DNA of 64,000 bases from Strigops habroptila (lineage: Eukaryota; Chordata; Aves; Psittaciformes; Psittacidae): NCBI RefSeq assembly GCF_004027225.2, contig NC_044282.2:74906287-74970286 (forward strand). Direction: 5' to 3'. A program made the position numbers and the translations under genes. Numbering within the stretch: the first letter of the stretch is position 1; every line of letters begins with the position of its first letter. The notes beneath the pieces were generated by a model that was given only the letters and a program-made list of their open reading frames with translations, was not told the DNA's origin and did not search any database. Shown here one piece after another: positions 54,301-64,000 of the stretch.

Positions 54301-57300
54301 GAGGTGTCAATATAACCACTTCATATTCACAGGTGGTAACTTCTGCTACTGAAAGGATCTCATGTTTAGCTTCTGGGTGACAGATGTACATCACTGTACT
54401 TGACCTGGGTAGGTTTTGCCTCAAGCTACAAGGTGTGCCATTTCCCATTTCTACAGGGTAGTATGGGGTCATCTGCCCTTCTATATTTTTGGTAGGTATC
54501 TAGGTGAAAGAAAGTAAAAAGTTAAGAAGATAAATAAAGCTTCTTTGACTCTTCAGAAACAAAAGATATGATTACACTGTGCAGAGTGAGCATTACACCA
54601 TCAAAACCAGCCCCTGTGTAGTCACTTGGTGTTTCTGCAACATGCAAACATGCTCTGGTTTATTAACTCCATACCCTGCACAACTGCACTGAGCCACACA
54701 TGAGTTTTGACTACAAAAGCAGGTGGTTTCTCTGCATGGGCTGCCTGATGTTTCAGTTCTAAGTGAGCTTGCCAGCTGGGTGCAGTGTTTTGGAAGAGCA
54801 CCAAGCGAGCTGTGTTCACCCTGCAGTCCAGGAGACAGGGGGACGAGAGTAGCTCTGCCAGACTCAGCTCAGGTCTGACCAGGCCCATTACCTTCACTTC
54901 AGTGCCAGGGCTTGAAGACTCTAAAACACCCCTGCAAAGTGATGCCTGCACTACCCCTCTTGGCATTCCCAGCCTGGGCTGTTCCTTATCTGGAGTATCC
55001 CACACCAGCTGTTACTGTGGTTAACAAAGTTAATGATATATACAAAGTAAAAGTGTGTACAGAAGTGGGATTAAGTAAGCTCTCTTCAGGCTTGTCCCTT
55101 CCTATGTTTCAGCCAGCTTCCACTTTCAGAAATTAATTCCCCAAACTGGTAAAAATCCCTCTCTGGGCTCCTATCTTGGAAGCAGCTGAAGTTCCTGGGT
55201 ACCAAAACTTCTGCTTGTGCAAAAGCCATGCTGGAACCCACAAACCAGACCTTTTTCCAGGTGCGTTGCTTGAGCTAGTAAAGGTTTGCAGTGCACAACA
55301 AATTAGGCTCTTTGCTAAAAGGTGGTGGTGCCTTCTGTGGTCAGGACACTAACCTGGGGACCTGAGAACTTCCTGTATCTCACTCATTCTGGTTTTCAAA
55401 CCATGCTACCCTGTCACAGGCTACTGACTCTCTCCTCAAATTGTTCCATCATGAATGAAGCAATGAGACATTCATGAGCTTAAAGAATGAAAATACCAGC
55501 AGCTTAACTGCATGGGCACTTCTTGGCTTGCAATCACTTATCAACTCTATACTTCAATATTCAAAGGTGGGAAATGAAGATACATTCTGTTTGTCTACAA
55601 AAGAGCTGATAAAAAGGGTACCAGTGCCTTCCCTTTCTGTCTTTCTCAATGAAACAACTGTTTTTTCCTTCAAAATTGAAAAATTATGCCTACACATTGC
55701 ATTGAAGGTAACTTCAAGAAATCTAAATGCAGATAGCTGTGGATTGCACACAACTGAAAGGCACACAGTAGGACTTCAGATGAACCTCTAGTTGTGGCAG
55801 TTGCTTGAAGCACCACCCAGCTGTGTTATGTTTTATGTGTTCTTTCCCTTTCATGACCAGAGATTTCATGCAAATTATGTCTAAATTCTTTATGGACTGA
55901 AACCAAGACAGTGTATGTATATCAGAAAAACTCTCAAAAAAAGTCAGTAAAAGAGAATTTCCTCTGAAATACAAAAGAATTTACATTGCAAGGAACTCAG
56001 TTTGAATTTCCAAGAGGCATAACTGCCACTGCCATTAGAACGGGCCACATTCTGACTTGGGTCTGCTCCCCCAACTCCCTCCAAAACTCTTATCTGGCAT
56101 GTGTATCTTCTGAGAGCCTCTGCAGAAGCACCACTCTGTGCTATGTAAATCAGCATTGCAAGGAACATGTGGACACAAAATCGATTTGAGGTTTAAAATG
56201 AAGGATAACTGGCAATAAGGTAGGTGTGTGCCTGCCCACAGGTCAGATCTGCTGTTGCAAACTCCAAACTCCAACGTGCTGCAGCTACTTCCATTGTTTT
56301 GCTGTCAAGTTAGTAACTCAGAATTGAGTTTTGGGGCCTAAACAAACAGCAAAGTTCTCTAATGGAAAAAGGAAGCACAGAGTTTTATGGGATGGGCCAA
56401 GTCAGCCAAGAAATCTTTTAGGGATTTTGTGCTGTAGGATTTTAAGCATTTCTCCATGCCCAAAATGGATCCAAACTGGGATTACTGAGACAGCTGGAAA
56501 ATGGTCACTAGACCATGGTGTGAATTTGTGGTTATGTGTTTTGTCTTCATAGTAGAAGAGTACATAATTCGTCTCATTTAAGTTTAAGGTTAGTATAACT
56601 TTAAGGTAAGTAAGTAGAAGGGCAAGAAGTTTGACTAACCAGACTAAATAAGCTTCCTGAGCTGGGACTGAGAATCAGAAGTAAGAAGAGTGTAGCTCAA
56701 GAACAAAGTTTCATGTTTTGATTCTCCTTTTGGGAGGGAACTGGTAACAGAATCTCATCATACATAAATTGCCTCCACTATTGATGGCAAAAGTTAAAAT
56801 AGATGTTTTTCACTTGCCTCTTTTGCAGTCTCTTTGGGATTTTCCTTCTCTTCTTGATCTAGAGAATAATTAAGAATGAGGTAAGCACGAAGTCTCTGAA
56901 CTTGAAGTAAAATGAAATTACACACAGAGAAGTTTGTACGCTTTGAGTATTTGCTAGTACTTTATGTATATGCTGCCAAGAGTCAATTTCATGAACTCGC
57001 AGGTGCAAAAGAGGAAAGAAAGGAAATAAACAGTGATCTGGGGTCCAGAGCAAACAGAACAAAATAGGAGCTAGCATTGTCCCAAAACAACTCTGAGTTT
57101 GTAGGAGAGGCCGAATCCAGCCCTTGCACCAGAGGAAGGCCAGTGAGGGCAGAAGAACATGTCACTACTGCTGTTCTTTGAGGGGCAGCTGACTGCCGTT
57201 CTCAAGGTGAGTGGATTACAGGCTGGGACAGTAAACAGGCAAGTTCTTGAGCTCACCCACTAGCCAGCCTCAGAGGATACACTCCTAGGAAGACATGAGG

Positions 57301-60300
57301 CCAGACTGCATGCCACACTAATGATCCTGAGAGTAAACATCCTTATGGGGCTGGGGTTGCAAGCTGTCACAGGTGAGGATCACAGAATCAACCAGGCTGG
57401 AAAAGACCTTTAAGCTCATCCAGTCCAACCGTTCCCAGCACTGCCAAGGCCACCACTAACCCCTGGCACTGAGGCCTCGGCTACACGGGGTGTGAACACT
57501 TGCAGGGACGGTGACTCCAGCCCTGCCCTGGGCAGCCTGTTCCAATGCCTGAGCACCCTCTGGGGAAGGAATTGTTCCTCAGCTCCATCTAAACCTGCCC
57601 TGGTGCAGCTTGAGGCCGTTTCCTCTTGTCCCATCCCTTGTTCCTTGGGAGCAGAGACCAGCCCCCTCCTGGCTCCATCCTCCTGTCAGGCAGTTGCAGA
57701 GAGCGATAAGGTCCCCCCTGAGCCTTCTCTTCTCCAGACTAAACCCCCCAGGTCCCTCAGCCTTCCAAACTGCTTCAGGACTCCATGCAGAGTCAGGTGA
57801 GCAAAAGGTCTCTCTGCTTTGCCATCACCCATTCAGCTGGTCCAAATTTACTGTCTCAGACTCATGCATTCAGCTCACAGTGGTTTGAGAAACCATCTGG
57901 TCTTTTAAAAGTAGTGTGAATTGCTATGTAGGAAGCATAAAAAGAACAGTCTGCCACCTAAGCAGAAAGCACAGAGGGTCAACATCCAAAAAGACTCAGA
58001 TTACTTGAAGTATTATCACACATAACTTCAGCACCCAGCCCCACAAAAGAATTGGGAATTCAAATTAAACAGCATCTCCCAGCATCTAGGGAGAATTAGG
58101 CGTCTCTGCACAGGGTTAACAGCAGCACAAACAAGCACTGTAACTCACTAGTAAAGAAATGCCAAACAAGGCAGTTTCTGAAGCTGTTTTTCTTTTCAGG
58201 ACTAGGATCCCTAACTGAAGGCTGCAGGAATTCAAAAGAATGGGATTAAAGGCACTAAATCCCCTCCAAGACTGAGGCTTTCGTGTTAATCACTTGTAGG
58301 AAGAGAAAAACGTGGTGCCACCTTTTACATACTAACCTAGAATTAAACACCACCAACCTAGATGATGTTTTTTCTATCAGCTGATGAATGAATACTTTGT
58401 GCATTTTTAAGAGCTCTTTGGACTAATATACTTCCAAAATGCTCACCCACAAAGCAGATATTGGCAGATACAACCACAGAACTTCCAGCATCTACTATAT
58501 TTTACAGGCAAAAAAATGCAAGTGCCCAGAAGATTAGTTAATCTAAACTGCAGTTTGAGTTTGGGGCTCAGCTACCTAATTCCCACCAAAGTCCCACTTC
58601 AATATTTCTGAAGATCTGCACCAGGATCCCTCCCAAAAGACTGAAACAGCTCCAAAGGTCAAATTTACCTGCAAAGGAAGTAAGTGTTTGGGTTTGCAGA
58701 CTGTTGTAAAGCAGGGGCCAAGGTGTGCTACTCTGCCCTCTGCTCACAGCTTGAAACTTCTCCCCACCCAAAGAGTAGCAAGGGACTGTATTATCAAAGT
58801 CTGGTCTATCAATTTCTTATATTACGTGTTTTCTTTCCCTGACACTAATTATTGCAGATTAGTGCATCTAATCAGAGAATCATACAATGATTAGGGTTGG
58901 AAGGGACCTTAAAGATAATCTAGTTCCAATCTAATCGATTAGCATGGCAAAACTGACAGGATGGATGCAACGTGAGGTGCTAAAAGACATTAACTGAAAA
59001 CAATATATTTTGTAACAAGTAATCTACAAAATTCTATGCTATTGCACTGGGAATCAGTTTTGCACAGCCTATTCCTCAGGCAGTAATAATTAAAATCCAA
59101 CAATTTATTAGCATCAGCAAAATAAAATAATCCAAGACCAACCTGGTTCTGATAATGGGCTCTTCATCATCATATTCCCCAGATAGTATTCTTGGATGTT
59201 TATTTTCTACAATCAAAAGAAGTTAAAAGAGACTGCAGTTACCATTTTCCATCCTTTTTCAAGTGTATGGGAATTCAGGAGGAGTTAAGCACGAACATGC
59301 CAGTGGAAAAGGGGGTTTGAGACTATTCAATGTGCAGAAGCCTACCTGTCCTGTTTCCTTCTCCTCATGGTACTGGCGGATGTGTTTGCCATGGCAGACC
59401 TCATATGTCCAGTAAGATTCAATCTTTAAATAAACAGATTTCTGTTTAGATACATCCTCCCCCACTCCAGATTCTCCCAAAATTCTGGCTTTTGCAGCAA
59501 TGAAATGCAGCCCAAGCAGATGGGCTTGGGCACCCTCCAAAACAATAGCACAGTGAACGGTCTCATTGTTCCCCAAGCATTTCGATGTTCCAAACAAACA
59601 CACTAGGCAGTTTTCTTGACTTTAGCACAGATAAAAACCAAAGGAAAATAGTTAAATAAGAGGTAAAGACTCAATTTTCCTCTAAACCACTGGGGCTAAG
59701 CTGCAGTGACTCCGCACAGACTGGTTTTGACAAGCATCATTGATACAGGCTGTTTCCCAGCTGTGCTTGACACACTCTCCCTTCTTTAAGGACTTGTGTG
59801 GGATGCTGCACAGGTGTAAATATTCAGCCACTTTCCTGGCCTCTGTACCATGCTGCTTTGGTATTAGGCTTGTTCTTTAACGTAAGACATGAGTCTTGAA
59901 CTGGGATGACAGTTGATGGGAAACTAGAAAGCTTTCAGAATATCTAGAAGCATGTTTGGTTTGGTCTTATAACACTTTTCATTAGGCTGTCACACATTAT
60001 GGCTTGTTTCCTGGAAGTATTTTAAATCCACGTTTTTAAATTGCTGCTAGATCAACCCCATTTATTTGAATCCTGACATCTTCAATTACATAGAATTTTA
60101 TCAGCATATTAAGAGAGTCATAAAGTTGTAGAGACCTTATTTTGGACTGAATTAGTACCTAAAATCTACAGCATATTTATCCAAATAGTTTACTACACTA
60201 AACCTTGAAATGGACTGCAAACTTTTGATGAGCATTTGAATTATCAACACAGAAGTAACATACCCTGTATGAACAGCTACTTTGCTTAAAAAGTGGTTCC

Positions 60301-62404
60301 AGTAACTCTCCTGGAGTCGGACCTTTATAGTCTTTTTCTTCTTCCTAGAATAGAAGGGTATTTCCTTACATTAAAATTAGCAGTAGTTTGGTTAGTTAAT
60401 GTTCATTTGAAATAGTAAAAAAACAAACCAAAAATCTCATTGTAAAATTAAAAGGTACAAACCCTTATTAATTCCTGCCCTGAAGGAGCCATGTGGTAAT
60501 TAGGGATAAAAAAAGATCATTGAATAAGAAGGGGCAAACAAAAGTCACAAATAAAGCAGTCACACCAGAAAAGGCTTGTGGCTTAGAAATGGTGACAGAG
60601 CAGGAGCTCTCCACTTGCTTGTGTCACAGTGGCAGGGTGGGGTGTGCACAGGCAAACAGCACCAACAAGCTTTGCATTTGTTAGTCAACGCTGATGCAGC
60701 GTAACTGGGACATCACACAGCTTTTATGGAATTTTAAAAAAATGGGTCAAAAAAGCATAGGTGGAGGTTTATTTCTGCATCATTTTTGCTCTATAAATGT
60801 GCATGCTATTGAAGAGATTTCCACTCCAAGTTCTTCAGTATGAACACTTGTCACCTAGCCTGAAGCCCTCTGTGCTGTCAGTCACTAAAAGGATCAGGGC
60901 TGTGTCAAAAGGGAAGGTCCTACCACAGGAGTGCAGCTCATCTGTGCAAGTTCTCAGGGTGTTTCTCACACCCTGAACCTTTGGAGGAATAAATGACCAA
61001 GGATAAACCTCACCAAAGGCCTCCTCAACCTACCTTTTCTGTACAAATGTATTTATATCTATTTAAAATTTGATTTAAACCCCAAATTGTGCATCCAGAT
61101 GTCCAACTGAGGAAGCAATGGCGAAGAATAAAAATTACCGTTGGTAGAACCACTACTGGGATAGTATTTACAGATACAGTAATCATGATAGCAATGTTAA
61201 CAACCTTTAGAGTTGCTTACTGGCCTAGAGTTTGACATGGAATACAAGCATTTCCCAATCCCAGCAATACACAGAACATTATAGCAATCATTTGTTGCCA
61301 AATAAGGGTCTTCAAGAGTGTTCAGACTGGCCCCACCTAGTACAGAACTAGTATGTAACACAAAGTGAAGGCATCTACCACTAACTGCGAAGCTCTGAGG
61401 CATTCTGTAGATGATTCTCTTTTACATGAAATAAAGTCTTGATTTGAGGCAGGGAGGGGGGGAACTGAAAAGACACCGTAAAGACTTGTCTGCAGTTTAT
61501 AACTACAATAAAGACTCGACTGAACTTACCTCATTGCCACTTGCTATCAGCGGAAGCAGACATTTATACTTCTCTTTGTCCACAGTGGTCATTATAATGT
61601 AGTTATCCTCTTTGTACAGGACACCAGTTGTAGGCTGAGAAAACAACCGACCTGTGGATTAGTCAGGTGGTTCTTTTAATGCTACTTGCTAGAAATCTTC
61701 CTGAATTTACGAGCAGTACAGTTAACTCATAGGCGGTCCAGGGTATTTCCTGGGTGTTAATCATGCCACAAGACTGAAGGCTTTCCTTACCTTCTTCTTT
61801 GCTTCCATCCTCTACCTCCTGCCACATTCCTGCTGTTATAAAGGACCTTTATTATAACAACACTCCCGTAACCACTGCACTTTGCAACCAGCCATTCCTA
61901 TGTTGACTTTCAGGGCAGGTTTCCCTGGGATTTGCCCAGCTGACAGACTCAGGCCATGGTCTAAAACTCACTCTCTGGTCTGATACATGTGTAGCACAGC
62001 CAAAACACAGGGTGACACTTAAGGCACCCAACACCGAGCCTGTATGGGGTTCAGACAAACTAAAACACTTCTGTGGAGGAAGGGCTTCAAAAACAACCGC
62101 TAAGTGTGAGGGCTCCGCCGCTGGACCCACCACCCGTTAACAGCTCCAGCCGCCCGGCTCCTCAAGGGAGGAAGCCTCTGAGGGAGAAGTGACCGGCCCC
62201 CCTCGCCCCCCGGCCCCCCGCCGCGGTACCGACCAGGCTGAACTCGGTGCCGGGCCAGTTCACCCTAAAGGGGATGTCGTCGCTGAGCTGAGGGAGAGCG
62301 CGGCCGCCCTCCGCCACCACCGCGGCCGCCACCGCTGTCAGCAGGCCGCAGAGCAGCGCCCGCGGCGCGGCCGGGGCGGGCGGCCGGTGCCGGCGGTCCC
62401 TCAT
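48283..62404 (-). CDS. ERLEC1: ERLEC1 (ER lectin 1, XTP3-B), complete, 14 coding exons, 488 aa
   Basis: ERLEC1 is a soluble ER-lumen lectin that binds trimmed high-mannose N-glycans and works with the HRD1-SEL1L complex in glycoprotein quality control and ERAD. Fourteen exons join in frame and follow the human protein (483 residues) throughout. It has a signal peptide of about 33 residues, then [23 protein letters not shown] domain 1 contains [18 protein letters not shown] and RQYHEEK. An acidic linker follows (exon 6), then MRH domain 2 with [26 protein letters not shown] and EPHSCQYIL, which carry the Q, R, E and Y sugar-binding positions of the fold. The start at 62404 begins the signal peptide, and the upstream in-frame ATG at 62506 would add a basic, non-signal extension. 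One intron (after exon 6) is GC-AG. The gene is transcribed towards TLR15. Confidence 0.96.
48400..48733 (+). mobile_element. CR1 LINE 3'-end fragment
   Basis: Forward CR1 3' end from tacctccagtgcctaaaggg to tttaaggtcccttccaacta and a degraded octamer. It sits in the last ERLEC1 intron, about 45 bp upstream of exon 14 and antisense to the gene, so it adjoins that exon's branch-point region. Confidence 0.93.
49082..49157 (-). CDS. ERLEC1: ERLEC1 exon 13
   Basis: Acceptor ttttcag and donor gtaagt. It completes a lysine codon and encodes [20 protein letters not shown] through QYILG. Confidence 0.95.
49341..49418 (-). CDS. ERLEC1: ERLEC1 exon 12
   Basis: Acceptor atggcag and donor gtaagt. It completes the arginine of MRH domain 2 and encodes [20 protein letters not shown] through VTVKL. 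Confidence 0.95.
49518..49636 (+). mobile_element. CR1 LINE 3'-end fragment
   Basis: Forward CR1 3' end from cagggcttggagcaacctgc to two ATTCTAT-type octamers. It is antisense to ERLEC1 in an intron. Confidence 0.93.
49935..50059 (-). CDS. ERLEC1: ERLEC1 exon 11
   Basis: Acceptor cttgtgtag and donor gtatgg. It encodes [20 protein letters not shown] through DGTQTV, ending two bases into an arginine codon. Confidence 0.94.
50328..50387 (-). CDS. ERLEC1: ERLEC1 exon 10
   Basis: Acceptor tctccccag and donor gtacgt. It encodes the 20 residues [20 protein letters not shown], the start of MRH domain 2. Confidence 0.95.
51035..51196 (-). CDS. ERLEC1: ERLEC1 exon 9
   Basis: Acceptor catttcag and donor gtgaga. 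It encodes [20 protein letters not shown] through [10 protein letters not shown]. Confidence 0.95.
51625..51754 (-). CDS. ERLEC1: ERLEC1 exon 8
   Basis: Acceptor tttggacag and donor gtagga. It encodes [20 protein letters not shown] through FRRVKE. Confidence 0.95.
51755..54275 (-). other. ERLEC1 intron 7
   Basis: A 2.5-kb intron containing one CR1 fragment (52.2 kb). Nothing else was recognised. Confidence 0.8.
52203..52351 (+). mobile_element. CR1 LINE 3'-end fragment
   Basis: Forward CR1 3' end from ccccatccctggcagtgttc to gagctttaagctcccttcta, with a degraded tail. It is antisense to ERLEC1. Confidence 0.92.
54276..54499 (-). CDS. ERLEC1: ERLEC1 exon 7
   Basis: Acceptor ttcacctag and donor gtacag. 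It encodes [20 protein letters not shown] through LLCNHPKY, the second half of MRH domain 1. It is the longest coding exon of the gene. Confidence 0.96.
54500..56817 (-). other. ERLEC1 intron 6, GC-AG type
   Basis: A 2.3-kb intron that begins GCAAGT and ends ctag on the minus strand. No repeat or exon was recognised inside. Confidence 0.85.
56818..56858 (-). CDS. ERLEC1: ERLEC1 exon 6, 41-nt acidic linker exon with GC donor
   Basis: Acceptor attctctag. It encodes [14 protein letters not shown], with its first codon split from exon 5. The donor is GAG|GCAAGT. Using the nearest GT would break the frame into exon 7. It corresponds to the acidic KE-rich linker of the human protein, here somewhat different in sequence. 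Confidence 0.9.
57379..57765 (-). mobile_element. CR1 LINE 3' fragment, divergent subfamily
   Basis: Reverse-complement CR1 3' region starting ggatcacagaatcaaccagg, with ccagtccaaccgttcccagc and ccctgggcagcctgttccaa. It is a different subfamily from most copies in the window, like the 3.9 kb fragment. It is in the sense orientation within ERLEC1 intron 5. Confidence 0.88.
57766..58872 (-). other. ERLEC1 intron 5, remaining part
   Basis: Intronic DNA between two CR1 fragments. Nothing else was recognised. Confidence 0.6.
58873..58935 (-). mobile_element. CR1 LINE extreme 3'-end fragment
   Basis: About 60 bp of reverse-complement CR1 3' end (gagaatcatacaatgattag, then ggttggaagggaccttaaag). 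It is in the sense orientation within ERLEC1. Confidence 0.85.
59143..59206 (-). CDS. ERLEC1: ERLEC1 exon 5
   Basis: Acceptor gattgtag and donor gttggt. It encodes [20 protein letters not shown] and P, leaving one base. Confidence 0.92.
59346..59423 (-). CDS. ERLEC1: ERLEC1 exon 4
   Basis: Acceptor tatttaaag and donor gtaggc. It encodes [20 protein letters not shown] through EKETGQ, the core of MRH domain 1. Confidence 0.96.
60264..60344 (-). CDS. ERLEC1: ERLEC1 exon 3
   Basis: Acceptor tctattctag and donor gtatgt. It encodes [20 protein letters not shown] through SSCSYR. Confidence 0.95.
60345..61529 (-). other. ERLEC1 intron 2
   Basis: A 1.2-kb intron. No repeat or exon was recognised inside. 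Confidence 0.8.
61530..61634 (-). CDS. ERLEC1: ERLEC1 exon 2
   Basis: Acceptor gttttctcag and donor gtaagt. It encodes [20 protein letters not shown] through LIASGNE. Confidence 0.95.
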
Positions 62405-62770
62405 GCCGGCCGGCGGGGAGGGAAGGAGGGAAGGGAGCGAGGAGAGCGCCGGGCAGCGCCGCCGCCACGTCTGCTTCCGCCGGGGCGGGCTCCCGCGCAT
62501 CAACATCCGGGGCAGCCGCGGCTGTGGCGGGAGGCGGGCGGGGAGGGACGGCGCGGCTGAGGCGGGACGGGCGCGGAGAGAGGAGCGGCCGTGCCCGTGG
62601 GGAGACCCGCGCCCTGCCCCTCACGTCGGGGGTCGCGGAGGCGCCGCGGTCGTTAACGGCTCGGTTGAAGCCTCCCCGCTGCCCTGCGGGTGTGTGTGTG
62701 GCGGCGCTGAGGAGAGGGCTCGCCGGCGGAGGGTGAGAGCTGCGGTCGCGCTCGTTCCGGTGTTAGTTAA
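62170..62770 (-). promoter_or_regulatory. ERLEC1: CpG island and promoter region of ERLEC1
   Basis: Very GC- and CpG-rich sequence covering ERLEC1 exon 1 and about 350 bp upstream, with GC boxes (gggcgggg types) and no TATA box. It could also drive a divergent transcript on the plus strand, but I recognised no plus-strand gene start. Confidence 0.75.
62234..62404 (-). CDS. ERLEC1: ERLEC1 exon 1 with signal peptide
   Basis: Fifty-seven codons from MRDRRHRPP through an alanine- and leucine-rich hydrophobic core to PGTEFSL. The 5' splice site that keeps the frame is CTG|GTCGGT, which is weak. A GTACCG lies four bases further downstream but would shift the frame. Confidence 0.92.
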
Positions 62771-62846
62771 AATGCCGCAGTGTTGGGTTTTCGGAAACTA
62801 GCGGGTTCTGCCGTGGTGGTGCCTCTTTATTGAGCTCCTGGGTGAG

Positions 62847-63294
62847 GCCAGAGGAGGCCCCGGAGCTGTTGCGAGGGCTGGAGCAGCTCTGCTCTGGAGC
62901 CAGGCTGAGAGAGCTGGGCTGGGGCAGCCTGGAGAAGAGAAGGCTCCTGAAGGGGAGACCTTAGAGCAGCTCCAGTGCCTAAAGGGGCTCCAGGAAACCT
63001 GGAGAGGGGCTTTGGGCAAGGGCCTGTAGGGACAGGCCAAGGGGAATGGCTTTAACCTGCCAGAGGGGAGATTGAGATGAGCTCTGAGGCAGAAGCTCTT
63101 CCCTGTGAGGGTGCTGAGGCGCTGGCACAGACTTTTCCCAGAGAAGCTGTGGCTGCCCCATCCCTGGCAGTGTTCAAGGCCAGGTTGGACACAGGGGCTT
63201 GGAGCAACCTGCTCTAGTGGAAGGTGTCCCTGCCCGTGGCAGGGGGCTGAAACTGGATGAGCTTTAAGGTCCCTCCAACCCAAACTGATCTATG
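62847..63294 (+). mobile_element. CR1 LINE 3'-end fragment, ~450 bp
   Basis: Forward CR1 from ccagaggaggccccggagct through aaaggggctccaggaaacct to gagctttaaggtccctccaa. It lies about 440 bp upstream of the ERLEC1 start codon. Confidence 0.94.
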
Positions 63295-64000
63295 GCTGTC
63301 GTCTGTCAGGCGCCAGTGTGGATGAGGCCCTCGGTGGGACGGGTGAGCACTGTGTGTTTTCCATTAGAGGGTGCAGTGGTAGTGGTGATGTACCTCTGTG
63401 GCTCGGTTGCGTTGTGTTTTCCTCTCTTTTGTCCCAAGTTTTTACTCATCAGAGCAGTACCAGCAAGATTTCTGGGGCATAGAGTGAGTCCGGAAGACAC
63501 AAATGAGTAAGGAATACCATTTAATATTGCAGTGCTTCTAATGAAGCACTTTTATCTGCAATTAAGACTGAACTATGGGTTGAGAGGTAGCTGGAATGAA
63601 GGAGAGACTAGAGGAAGCAGGAATGTGGGGCAGTTTGCTGTCTGCTTTGCAGCTGGTGATGGGGTGACATACAGGGATAGGAGGAGTGTTGTGGCAGCAT
63701 ATAGTGATTTTTAAACCCTAAAAACCCCTAATTTCTGAAATATTTAGTGAGAGAAGTGTATAGAGACAAAGGAAGTAGATGGTACCCCAAAAAAATCCCA
63801 GTGGTGATGGAGAAAGGTAACTCTAGATGTTGTGTGGTGAATTGAGGTGGTTTGATTTACGATGTTTTGTTCCAGGCTTCTCATAGCACTTTGATGCTTA
63901 TATTCAAAACTGTCTGAGTCTGAACTGTTTAAGTAAATAGTTTGTAATCCCTTGGTTGACTTGTGCCCTGATCAGAAAAACAATTTCCAGGTGGGTTTAA
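63295..64000. other. Right flank, nothing recognised
   Basis: No exon-like homology or nameable repeat was seen. In mammals ERLEC1 is followed on this side by CHAC2 and ASB3, but no part of either is visible here. Confidence 0.5.

Noticed and set aside
62162-62506. Longer ERLEC1 N-terminus from the ATG at 62506
   Set aside because: It would put 34 basic residues before the signal peptide. The start at 62404 gives the expected ER signal sequence.
62798-63283. 161-codon minus-strand ORF upstream of ERLEC1
   Set aside because: It lies wholly in CR1 sequence, read antisense.
1-64000. Searched for CRISPR arrays, tRNA or rRNA genes, prokaryotic operons, intact retroviral genes
   Set aside because: None seen. 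The window is ordinary avian nuclear DNA with vertebrate gene structure.

Overview
The window is vertebrate nuclear DNA, almost certainly from a bird. Protein-coding genes are split by GT-AG introns (plus two GC-AG introns). CpG-rich blocks mark gene starts. Twenty-one CR1 LINE 3'-end fragments, the dominant avian retroposon, are scattered through it. One gene is TLR15, a Toll-like receptor known only from birds and other sauropsids. The species cannot be fixed from sequence alone.

Layout. (1) About 1.5-26.4 kb, plus strand: the last 26 coding exons (about 1004 codons) of PSME4/PA200, the proteasome activator, ending in the proteasome-docking C-terminus YYA. A likely 3'-UTR intron and a poly(A) signal follow. 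(2) 26.4-31.5 kb: no recognisable gene. (3) 31.9-35.2 kb, plus strand: a CpG island holding the intronless GPR75 coding region, with a CR1 copy directly upstream. (4) 37.7-40.3 kb, minus strand: an intact single-exon TLR15 coding region of 873 codons, with a possible 5' noncoding exon and promoter near 41.4 kb. (5) 41.5-48 kb: CR1-rich intergenic DNA, including one longer CR1 copy that keeps the end of its reverse-transcriptase ORF. (6) 48.1-62.4 kb, minus strand: complete ERLEC1 (ER lectin with two MRH domains), 14 coding exons, 488 codons, with a CpG-island promoter. (7) 62.8-64 kb: a CR1 copy and unannotated flank.

The order PSME4-GPR75-ERLEC1 and their relative orientation match the mammalian 2p16-type block as I know it, with TLR15 lying between GPR75 and ERLEC1. 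The genes do not form one pathway. PSME4 acts with nuclear proteasomes, ERLEC1 in ER glycoprotein quality control and ERAD, GPR75 is a plasma-membrane GPCR, and TLR15 is an innate immune receptor. I found no wholly new system. The most interesting points are the low-complexity insert and C-terminal YTEV tail of TLR15, its 5' and 3' gene structure, and two GC-AG introns in different genes that share the same 5' splice-site sequence. Exon boundaries were derived by eye from splice consensus, phase continuity and remembered human protein sequence, not from alignment software.
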